A stretch of DNA of 64,000 bases from Neonectria sp. B-13. Taxonomy: Eukaryota > Ascomycota > Sordariomycetes > Hypocreales > Nectriaceae. A model generated the notes under the pieces. The model was not told the DNA's origin. It did not search any database and was given only the letters and a program-made list of their open reading frames with translations. The position numbers and the translations under genes are program-made. The stretch is taken from contig NOKP01000007.1 in NCBI GenBank assembly GCA_002682825.1, forward strand, positions 372,001 to 436,000, given 5' to 3'. Positions 11,427-20,442 of the stretch are shown here, in pieces. Every line of letters starts with the position of its first letter. The stretch's first letter is position 1.

Positions 11427-12532
11427 ATGGGCAAGAAGCGCGTCCTCATCAGCTATGGCGTCGACGTCGACGCCGTCGCCGGCTGGTTGGGTTCTTATGG
11501 CGGCGAGAACTCGCCCAACGATATTAGCAGAGGTTTGTTTCCCCTCGACAAAGCTCCTCAGCGATTCGGTCGACTAACACCGAATGCACCGAGATAGGTA
11601 TCTTCGCCGGTACGGTGGGCACGCAACGGCTGCTGAAGCTGTTCGACAAGTACAAGATCAAAACCACATGGTTCATCCCCGGCCACAGCCTGGACACATT
11701 CCCAGAGGACATGGCCGCTGTGAGGGACGCCGGCCATGAGATCGGTCTGCACGGCTACTCGCACGAGAACCCGACCGACATGACGATTGAGCAGCAGCGC
11801 GATGTCTTGGATAAGACATTCCGGCAATTGACGGACTTTTGCGGTGGCAAGCCGCCCCGAGGAAGCGTCGCGCCTTGGTGAGTTTCTCTCTCCATGTGTT
11901 TTCCTGTATCTATCTCTAACAGGGAGTCTTTGTATAGGTGGGAGACCAGCGGCGAGGGAGCCCAGCTGCTGCTTGACTACGGCATCGAATACGACCACAG
12001 CATGGCGCATCACGATTGCCAACCGTACTATCTCAACACGGGGGAGTCGTGGACCAAGATCGACTACACCAAGAATGCCGAACATTGGATGAAGCCGCTT
12101 GTACGCGGCGCCGACACGGGGCTCGTCGAGATCCCGTCCAACTGGTATCTGGACGACCTGCCGCCGATGATGTTCATCAAGGCGGCGCCCAACAGCCACG
12201 GCTTCGTCAACGCGCGCGACGTCGAGGATATCTGGCGCGACCACTTCGACTACTTCTACCGCGAGTACGACGAGTTCATCTTTCCCATGTCGATCCACCC
12301 CGATGTGTCGGGACGGCCGCACGCGCTTTTGATGCACGAGAGGTAAGACGATGTTGATCCATCCGTGTGAACAGAGAGCTGACAGTAGCGCAGACTTATC
12401 GAGCATTTCAAAAAGCACGAGGGCGTCGAGTTTGTGACTATGGCGGAGATGTCGGATGAGTTTAAGAGCAAGAACACGCCAGCGCCTGGGGCGTTGATGC
12501 CAGCCGCATCGGGTGCGATGTTGAAGAAGTGA
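11427..12532 (+). CDS. PgdA-like polysaccharide deacetylase family protein (CE4/NodB fold)
   Basis: Four exons (11427-11532, 11598-11877, 11938-12342, 12394-12532) encode 309 residues. Metal-binding residues of the NodB fold are seen: the Asp pair in [11 protein letters not shown] (D13, D15) and His87/His91 in HGYSHENP. Other signatures are [35 protein letters not shown] and [11 protein letters not shown]. This set matches the Helicobacter PgdA / cyclic-imide-hydrolase subgroup rather than secreted fungal chitin deacetylases, and there is no signal peptide or chitin-binding module. A cytosolic hydrolase acting on a small amide or imide is therefore more likely than a wall chitin deacetylase; that is inference from family and context. 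All three splice junctions fit in phase. The gene is divergent from ADH and followed by the transporter. Confidence 0.9.
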
Positions 12533-13591
12533 TGATAGATGTCTACCTTTGTATAATACAATTATACCCAGTCTCAATTGAATAAAGGGTCTGGTTTACG
12601 AGTTTCGTTGTGTCTAGTTGGGACTGTTGGGTCTTGTGAGCTCACCAAGCGAACTTGACGGCCTTTAATTTGCACTCTTCGCATGAATGGATTGATCTAG
12701 TTTAACGCATATCGCATATTTGGCAGCATCGATTATTAAACAGTGACCTCTTTTCTTTACAATCTTCGGCCGAAGTTCAACTAGACGAATGTGCCGTTGG
12801 TCGAGAGATACTCACGAAACCAGCCTATTTTACTCATACGTTCCTACCCAGGGTCTTGGCTTGGACTCATCAAGGTAGCGAGTAGTCTCAGCATAGCAAC
12901 ACATGAGACCTCTAACGCCAAGCCGAAGTATCGGCTATCAATTACTCATACCCCAAGCGAAGAGCTCTATTATCTCCAGTGTACCAGGAGCATCCAAGCA
13001 AAATTCGTTGGAGCTGGGGTCAAGATCTAGACCATGGAGGCTTGGGGCAGCACCTTGGACAACCATGATACCCCTCAACACTCCAGAATCAACTCCAACC
13101 TCGAGATGAACCATAGATATGGACCTCCATCGTCTCCAACCCCGCGCTCTGTTGGAGGCTTTCGTGACCAAACCTACCCCAACCCTCCAACAAGTGCAAC
13201 ACTAGTCTCCAACCTCCAACTCGCCCAACAACTCCAACGCTATTAACTCCCCAATGCACATCATCTCCACCATTAACCTAGCTGTATCAAGAACCATGTG
13301 CCCCCAGAGCACGCTAAAACCCCAGACGGCTTATCTTAGCCGTTTGGTCACCAGTTCAAGGGTGTCGCTGAGTCGGATTGGTGCAGATGTGACCAGGCTC
13401 TGCAGTGCAACTCACTATCCCGGGACACTCCCTGGTTCTCGTCCATATAACACTATATACCCCCCGAAACGATTCCTGGATGAGACAGACCAGCTCATGA
13501 ACTCTTCGCCACAAGTCCTTTCCTGAGAAGCTTCGGTTGCTCGGTACTCCTGTGCACATTGCCACGTCAACAGCATTTCACGAATTAGACA
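12533..13591. promoter_or_regulatory. Transporter upstream region with eight CTCCAAC/GTTGGAG heptamers
   Basis: 1059 bp between the deacetylase stop and the transporter start. CTCCAAC occurs at 13093-13099, 13134-13140, 13185-13191, 13207-13213, 13214-13220 and 13232-13238; the inverse GTTGGAG at 13007-13013 and 13151-13157. Two copies are directly abutted. A palindrome-like CGGCTTATCTTAGCCG at about 13328-13343 contains an AGATAA (GATA-factor) core. A TATATA-like element lies near 13450. No gene is visible. Confidence 0.65.
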
Positions 13592-15156
13592 ATGGCCGCA
13601 ACCAGCTCTGAGAAGGGCGCCGACGCCATCACCCCCGCGCCGGGACGCAACAGCAGCAGCAGCAGTGTAGATGCCGGCAAAGTGGAAGATTCTGACAATG
13701 CCTTCGAGGTGTTCAAGCGCGGCGAAGGAACAGTGGACTTCCGAACCGTCGGCTGGATCCATACCTCCGTCATCTTCCTCAAGGGTATGTGTCTTCCAAA
13801 CACCTAACCTACCTTTCCTTCTCAATGAGACAAAGGCTCCCTGCTAACATCCCATCGCAGTCATCTTCGCCACTGGTGTCCTGACCATCCCGTCGTCCAT
13901 GTTCGTGCTGGGCGCCCTGCCCGGTGCCATCAACGTGATCGGGTGGCAGCTCCTCAACACGTACTGCGCCATTGTGCAGGGCAACTTCCGCAACTCGCAC
14001 GCGGGATGCCACTCAATCGCCGACATGGCCGAGGTCGTGGGCGGCAAGGTCGTGCGTGAGATTGTGGGCATCATCTTCCTGGTGACGTTTGCCATCGTCG
14101 GCGCTTCGGGCATCGTCGGCTCGTCGGTCGCCCTCAACGCGCTGTCGGACCACGCCATCTGCACAAACTACTTCATGCTAGTCGCTACGGTGGCTGTCTT
14201 CTTCTTGGCGAGCGTACGCAAATTTGAGAAGATTGCGTGGTTGACCTGGATCGGATTCATCTCCGTCTTCGTGGCCGTCTTCATCGTCGTGTAAGTGATG
14301 CACCCAACAGGCACATTGATGGTGAACTTGGCTAACGATGATTCTTCCTATTTGTAGTGTCGGAGTTACAACTCTCGATCGCCCAGCTGCGGCCCCTCAG
14401 ACCGGCGACTTTGACCTGGGCTACCACGTCATCGGCCACCCGACCTTCGTTGCGGGCATCACATCGGTAGCGTCCATCTTCTGCTCCAGCGCCGGAACGT
14501 CGGCCTTCCTGCCCGTCATCTCGGAGATGCGCAAGCCGCGAGACTACAACAAGGCCGTGTATCTATGCATGGGCTTCGTGGGCTGCAGCTACCTGTGCTT
14601 CAGCCTGGTCGTCTACAAGTGGTGCGGCATGTGGGTGGCGTCTCCCTCGCTGGGCAGCGCCGGCGGCACCATCAAGAAGGTCTCGTATGGCGTCGGCTTG
14701 ATCGGCCTCCTCGTCAGCGCGTGCCTCTACATCCACGTCGCCGCCAAGTACTTGTTCGTACGCCTGCTCCGTAACTCGCCGCACCTACAGAAGAACTCGG
14801 TCATCCACTGGAGCGTCTGGCTGGGCTGCACAGGGTCGATGAGCATCGTGTCCTTCCTGCTGGGATCCGGCATCCCCATCTTCAACTACCTGTTGGCATT
14901 GGCCGGCAGCTTGACCTTTGCGCCTCTCGCCCTGGGCCTGCCGGGGTTCCTCTGGATCTTTGACCACAAGGATTACCGAACCGGGTCGATGTGGCAGATG
15001 GTTGTGTACTGGCTGCACTGGGTCCTGATTGCGCTGGCCACGTTCTTGACTACCGGCGGGACGTACGGAGTGGTCCAGCAGGTCATTGACGCGTATGCGA
15101 GCGGCCAGATTAGCTCTGCCTTTTCGTGCGCCGACAACAGTGGCGGCTCGTCGTGA
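13592..15156 (+). CDS. Amino acid transporter, AAAP family, resembling fungal Mtr neutral amino-acid permease
   Basis: Three exons (13592-13784, 13861-14290, 14358-15156) give 473 residues, the length of the Neurospora Mtr group. A hydrophilic Ser-rich N-terminus of about 45 residues precedes DFRTVGWIHTSVIFLKVIFATGV, the conserved first-helix region (a splice junction falls inside it). Many hydrophobic segments follow. Pfam Aa_trans hallmarks include GVLTIPSSMFVLGALPG and the region around FLPVISEMRKPRDYNKAVY. It is expected to be a plasma-membrane proton-coupled importer of neutral amino acids or a related small amine/amide. It closes the cluster and has the densest set of heptamers in its promoter, which suggests it imports the pathway substrate or recovers a product (inference). 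Confidence 0.9.
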
Positions 15157-16063
15157 GGACTTGGTTTCGTCTTGGTTGAATAGGGCATGGGTAATAAGAA
15201 GAGGGGTAAAGGCTTGGATGCCATTATTTATCCAGGTAGAAATAGCTTTCTAGTAGATCAAAAGACACTCTAAACACTCCTCCAGCTCCTTTATCTAACC
15301 GTACTACGTAAAGGACATACCGGGTGCCACCAAACATAATGGAACGTTTGCCAGCATGTGCTTGTACGAGATGAGGTGCGGATGGTCTGGACGAATGGAA
15401 TTGCCTGCTGTTGCAATAAGTTGCCCCTTTCAGCCCAAATGCAGCCGCAACCCTCTAGGCCAGCGCCGTAGTCTGGATAGATGCAAGTGTAATGCACAAC
15501 TCAACCATGTCCTTCCCAGCATTCGTACCTAACTATAGCATGTCTTAGTATCAGGTAAGGCTAGATCCATCCTGCCTTGGCAATTGTCGGTAATAAGCCA
15601 AGCCCCATCTCGACCCATCGCGTTCCATCGAGCATGCCTGCACCTCCAAATCGAGGAGTAGCCGAACCGGGGTGCGTGGGTGAAATTAGCCCACCGTTAG
15701 GGCCAGGCGGCCGCGGTAGCGCCATTTCTTCAGGGGAGCCAGGACCCGAGAGCCCCTTTACAGCGGGACGCGGCCCTGCGATCTAGGGTGCTGGCTGGTC
15801 GGAGCCGATGGGAAGGGAGGGCTAGGGGCGAGGTGGGTTTGTGGGATCGACATCCATACCGCGGTAATGAAGCGTCTTGGTAACGGCACAATGCACCCGA
15901 CGGGCTATGGGCTTTAAAGAGATTGCTCTCCCCGGGAAGAAGAAGAGAAAGAAAGAAAGAAAGAAGGAAAGAAAGAAAGGCAAGGCAAGGAAAGAAGAGC
16001 CATCATTCTTCATCATTTAACGCGGTCGTCCACAACACCAAATTTACCATCACCACCACCATC
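15157..16063. other. Intergenic region with GAAA-rich 5'-UTR tract
   Basis: No gene seen. A purine microsatellite (GAAA/GAA units, about 15935-15998) lies just upstream of the next ATG, probably in its 5'-UTR. Confidence 0.55.
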
Positions 16064-16735
16064 ATGGCCATCACCAAGATCCTCGCCCTGGCCGTCCTCC
16101 TGGCCGCCTCGCCGGTCCTCGCCCGAACCGACCTGGAGGGCTGCACCTCGTCTGACGGCGTCGTCTCGCCCAGCGGCGGCACGCCCTACGCCACCCGCAT
16201 CTACTACATCCCCGACACGGGCGAGATCTGCGAGTTCCTCGACTGCGGCGGCGGCCGCGCGCCCCCCAAGACCACCGTGCCCGGCTGCGGCTCCTACGAG
16301 GGCACCGAGACCTACTCGCCCAGGTTCCTCGACTCCAAGACCAGCGCCACTGCTGCTGCTGAGTCGTCCGAGGCCACCAGCGCCGAGGAGGACAGTTCGA
16401 CCATCACCGAGGCGGCCACCACCTCCAGCGAGGCCCAGGACACCACCACGCTGAGCTCCAGCGCCGTAGAGTCGGATGACGAGGAGACCTCTACCGAATC
16501 TGCCACCAAGGACGAGGACGCTACCACCACGGCTGCGCCTGAGTCTTCCAACGCGACCCCATCGGCCTCCGGGTCCGGGTCCGCTTCCAGCTCCGGGAAC
16601 AACACCGAGGAGACGGACTCGGCGGCCTCCACCCCGGTATCGACCCTGTCTACCGCCGGAGCCGCTGCCATGCCCACCGCCGGCGCCGTCATGGGTCTCA
16701 TGGCCGGTGCTGCTGTCTACGCCGGGATGCTGTAG
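16064..16735 (+). CDS. Secreted GPI-anchored Ser/Thr-rich cell-surface protein
   Basis: Single exon, 223 residues. Residues 1-20 are a clear signal peptide (hydrophobic core LALAVLLAAS, cleavage after PVLA). Residues about 25-85 form a short cysteine-containing domain with four cysteines and the fungal-conserved segment ICEFLDCGGGRAPPKT. A long Ser/Thr/Glu/Ala-rich stalk suited to O-glycosylation follows. The last 30 residues (small residues, then a hydrophobic tail ending AAVYAGML) fit a GPI-attachment signal. The start at 16064 is chosen because it begins the signal peptide; the frame is open upstream through the GAAA tract, but that reading gives a lysine-rich, implausible extension. The function is unknown; cell-wall or plasma-membrane surface location is inferred. 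Confidence 0.85.
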   Translation: MAITKILALAVLLAASPVLARTDLEGCTSSDGVVSPSGGTPYATRIYYIPDTGEICEFLDCGGGRAPPKTTVPGCGSYEGTETYSPRFLDSKTSATAAAESSEATSAEEDSSTITEAATTSSEAQDTTTLSSSAVESDDEETSTESATKDEDATTTAAPESSNATPSASGSGSASSSGNNTEETDSAASTPVSTLSTAGAAAMPTAGAVMGLMAGAAVYAGML

Positions 16736-16859
16736 TTGGCCTTCGTCCCGTCTGGTGAGGCTAGTCGGATAAAGAAAATACATAGTAAAACCATGCCACA
16801 TTCACGAGACGTTAAGCAGCTGAACCACACTTGTCCTTTCCGTGTATCAATTCCCCTAG

Positions 16860-17236
16860 CTACGACACTGCCAATCTCTCCCTCCCTTGCACATGGATGC
16901 ACGTAGATTTACTCACGAATCTCACCGTTGCACATCTCACATCCATCCATCAGTAAGACGTCGTCATCGCCGTCACCTTCCCAAAGGGCATTCGCGGGCA
17001 GATTGTACGTAAAAGCAACCGGCCCTTGGGACGCAAACCGAATGTACCCGCGGAAGCCCGCCCTTCGCATCGCAACAATGGAAATATCCCGGCCTAGTTC
17101 CGCTGCCGTGGAGCCGGCGCCAGACGCCAATCGCGCTTTTTTGCTGCGGGCACCTGAGCATTTCCCGTCGCCGTCTTGATCTCTTTCCTAAGGCGGGTAG
17201 TCAGACTACGCATGTACCCCTCGTGTTTCTCACCAT
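16860..17236 (-). CDS. Possible small gene of unknown function (low confidence)
   Basis: A minus-strand frame from 17187 to 16917 has coding-like composition. It is bounded by a good acceptor (CCTTAG) and a good donor (GTGAGT at 16916-16911). Joining an upstream ATG (17236-17234, itself followed by GTGAGA) through a 46-bp intron, and a downstream acceptor at 16868-16870 through a 49-bp intron, gives a 93-residue protein in consistent phase. It is charged at the N-terminus and contains ALWEGDGDDDVLLMDG and CEMCNGE. I do not recognise it. An exon that is only the ATG is unusual, so the start may lie elsewhere or the whole model may be wrong. Confidence 0.28.
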
Positions 17237-18099
17237 CAACTCCCCGGCTGCAGCAGCGATAGGTCACCTGCGGGATAGGCAAGTCGAGGCTCAAAACGCG
17301 GCGTACCCTGTGACTTAACTACAGGTTGACGTCCATCGGCAACTCGCAGGGAAGGAGCCTTCAGTCGTTTCCAAACGGCCCGGGACATACTACTTACCTA
17401 AGTGTGTAGCTGACCGCTCAACTTCTTTGTACGAAGTACTCGGCCCTCTTTTCTTTCTTCTTTCTTATTTCTTCTTTCTTCTTTCTTCTCTCTTCTCCAC
17501 CTCCAGGTTTTCATTCTCTTGACTCTTCCATTGAATCGGCTCATTCCTACCTTGTCCCACCTACCGACTCAACCCACAAACATTCAAACTCAGCCTCAGC
17601 TCGTCCTCTACTCCACATCTCCCCCCAGGACTCAACCAACCGCATCCGTCCCGGATCACTAGATTCATTGTGACGAAAGCCAACATTCCATCACAGCTCG
17701 CTCTTCTTCTACACTTTCTCTCTTTACCTTCCCCGCAAATAAGCCTTAGTCCCTGGCCTCTTCATCTGCCACCTGACCCTCAGTCTCCTCCGTCCCAACC
17801 AACCGTTTCCCCGGACGCGGCCCGGTGACGAGAAACGCGGCCCCAGATCGATCACACGGCCGCCACCGCGTGAGAGCCGCCACTAGCCGTAATAGAGCAC
17901 CCCGATCTCCCCGGACCAAAAGGCTTCCTTGCCACTGGAACACACAAACTTGGAAGCTTCATATCTTGCCAAGCAAAAGAAGAGGGGTGGCTACGACCAG
18001 AACAACAGGTCTGACAACTAGCAAGGGAGACGCAATCGAAGAGACCTAGTCTTATCATACCACCCTGCATTGCACTACATCATCGTCCTGTCTTACAAG
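17237..18099. promoter_or_regulatory. Promoter and long 5'-UTR region with pyrimidine tract
   Basis: 863 bp upstream of the GNAT gene. A CTT-rich pyrimidine tract at about 17446-17503 is typical of fungal promoters near the transcription start, so the 5'-UTR is probably several hundred bases long and may contain an intron. No convincing frame. Confidence 0.5.
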
Positions 18100-18743
18100 A
18101 TGGGTTCTCGAGACATCGTCATGCAGTCCGAGGGCGAGCCCCGGTTCTGGTACCGCGATAACTTCTTTCTCACAAATGACAAGTCCTATCTGGATCCCCA
18201 AGTCTTCAACAAGTATCTCGACGGCATGTGGTGGAGCAGTGCGCTCGGGGAGACCCAGTTGCATAAGCTTCTGAACAACTGTCTAACCATGGCGGTATAC
18301 TCAGTTCCTCAGACCGCCGACGACATGAAGGGTGCGTAGTTTAACATTATGTCCCCCGGTTGTTGCCTTTGATTCGTCCAGCCCCTATTGACACTGACGC
18401 AGCAAACGGCATCGCCCGACCAAAAGATGGTTCCAGGATCGAGATGGTCGGCTTCGCTCGCGTGGTCACAGACTATGTCACCTTCGCCTACCTCACCGAC
18501 GTATTCGTCGTGGAGGAATATCAACGTCGCGGCTTGGCGTCGTGGTTGATGCGTGGTCTCAAGGAGATAGTTGACGAATGGAAAGACTTGCGAGGCCTCC
18601 TTCTCATGACCCATGACGATTCCGCCGCCAGAATGTACAAACGCGAGCTCGGAGCCGTCAACTTTAACGAAGGACCTTCGGCCGGGCTGGTACTCCTTGA
18701 GTTGCCTGGTCCAGCCGAGAAGCCCACCCCCAAGAAGCATTGA
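18100..18743 (+). CDS. GNAT-family N-acetyltransferase
   Basis: Two exons (18100-18331, 18403-18743) encode 190 residues. The acetyl-CoA-binding motif A is VFVVEEYQRRGLASWLMRGL (the R/Q-x-x-G-x-A type), preceded by the beta strand GFARVVTDYVTFAYLTDV and followed by LLMTHDDSAARMYKRELGA, the usual order in GNAT proteins. The 71-bp intron splits the early fold, joining DDMK to ANGIARP in phase. It is expected to acetylate an amino group on a small molecule or protein; the substrate is unknown. It converges with the TRM7 gene, with only 95 bp between their stops. Confidence 0.88.
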
Positions 18744-18838
18744 TTGCGAAACCTATATGGAGTTGCGGTTTTGTTTCTCTCTTCTGGCGAAGCCTCTCCT
18801 TTTAAGGGGGGTTCTTGGTGTTTTTGTTGTAGCATTTT

Positions 18839-20023
18839 TTAGCGCTGTGGCCCCGACAATGCGGCTCGCATCTCGATGGCGCGCTTGTACGGAGGAGCAA
18901 TCGGCGGCTGGACCGGGTCTAGAGAGACGTAGTCCTCAGGGAGCTGATATGAAGCATCGGAGTCAAAGGCGGTTAGATCACCACAAGCAATGAATGGTGC
19001 GATCCACCGGGTGTTTCTCTCCTTGTCCTCGGGCGTGTCGTCGTAGACCTCCATCTCCACCACCCCCTGCCCACTGACACCCACTGCGTCTTTTATCTCG
19101 GTGTCGCCCTTCTGCGCCTCTCGCTCCTTGAGCATCTCGTCCAGCCGACTGCCAACTCCGAGCGGCTCTTCCAGGCTGGCGCGGAATCCAGCTGGCGGCT
19201 GAAAGTTGATGCATACGATGAAGGCCTCCACGCTGCTGGCTCGGCTGCTTCGCGGCTTGGCCACAATGACTTTTTCAAAGAAGATCTTGAGCTGCGCGTA
19301 GAGGACGTCGACGTTCTTCCCGCGGAAGATCTTAGCCACAAACTTGCCGCCGGGTTTCAGGACGCAAAGGGCGAGGTTGAGCGCGGCAAAGAGCAGCTGC
19401 GACTGGACGTAGATGTCCAGATCGTGGAGGCCGGTAACGTCGGGAGCACCATCGCTCAGGACCAAGTCGACCGGGTTCGTGGCCTGCGTTCCAACCGTGC
19501 TGGCGTCGTAATCGGGATCGAGCGCGGAGAGCAGCAGGGGCACCGTCGCCGGGTGGGTGATGTCGGCGCGGAGGGTGGTGATGCCCGCGAGCGGCGAGAT
19601 AGGCTGCAGATCAATCGATACGATCTTGACATGCTCTCGCGGCTTGAGATGTTCCACTCCCGCATCGACCGTCTCCTCCGCCTCGGCTCTCTGCTCGCCC
19701 TCGGGCAGAATGCCCAGCATCTGCTGTCGAAACCGGGCCTCCTTGTCCTGCCATGCCGTCCGGCCAAACTTCTCGCCCTTGATCAGCACGCGCGAGAGCA
19801 CCTGCGACCAGCTGCCCGGCGCCGCACAAAGATCAACCACCCGGGTAACGTTGGCGAAGAGATCGAACTCTACAAGGGGTCAGCGGGGCGCCCCCGAAAG
19901 ACGGAGAGAACAGAACGGACCTTCGTCGAGCTGCAGCAGCTTGAACGCGCTCCGGGCGCGCCAGCCCTGCTCCTTGGCGAGCCGGTAGTACGCGTCGCGC
20001 TTGTCCTTGGAGGATTTACCCAT
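18839..20023 (-). CDS. TRM7: tRNA (ribose-2'-O)-methyltransferase, FtsJ/RrmJ family (TRM7-like)
   Basis: Two exons (19921-20023, 18839-19869) encode 377 residues. The start [29 protein letters not shown] is diagnostic of Trm7. The FtsJ K-D-K-E tetrad is visible: Lys28 in RARSAFKL, Asp in [12 protein letters not shown], Lys in [11 protein letters not shown] and Glu in [11 protein letters not shown]. The SAM-binding motif [15 protein letters not shown] is rebuilt after a 51-bp intron. In yeast Trm7 methylates positions 32 and 34 in the anticodon loops of certain tRNAs with partners Trm732 and Rtt10. A moderately long insert (about residues 75-115) between the SAM motif and the next strand is Glu-rich. 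The C-terminal tail after [18 protein letters not shown] is short. Confidence 0.93.
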
Positions 20024-20442
20024 GGTGTGTAGTTGGCGTGGGAGCTCCGAACTGTCGTGCAAGTTTTAGGGAAAGCCTCTGAATATTCTTCGTGCCCCGC
20101 GTTGCGTCAATGTGGGGTTGGGTTTCCAGCTTCATTGGCATGCGGGCTACCCTGCACACGCCAACGGTTGATGACTTTTTTCCATCCCCTACTTGAAACT
20201 TGGGGAGGGCAAGCAGGTTGTGTACTGGAGGAATTTCATAGTTACATGCATTGTATGCTTAGTTGCTTTGCGACCAATGCAGTACAATCTAGCTCTCAAT
20301 GGTGCATGGTTGCTATTTGACTGTTCATTGTCTTCACCAACAAATTCAAGCAACTCTCTGGTTCACATGTTATGGACAGTTGTAAAAACTAAACAAAAAG
20401 TTGCTTCTAATTCATACCTGCCGTAGGCTCTAATCAATACCG
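20024..20442. other. Intergenic region
   Basis: 419 bp holding the TRM7 promoter and the MON2 3' region. It is more AT-rich than its neighbours; nothing else is seen. Confidence 0.5.

Noticed and set aside
13000..13240. Heptamer-rich region considered as a minisatellite
   Set aside because: The spacers between CTCCAAC copies differ in length and sequence and two copies are inverted, so scattered binding sites fit better than a tandem repeat.
5599..13591. HGATAR sites in the cluster promoters as evidence of nitrogen control
   Set aside because: The degenerate GATA consensus is expected about once per 340 bp, so the observed number is not informative by itself.
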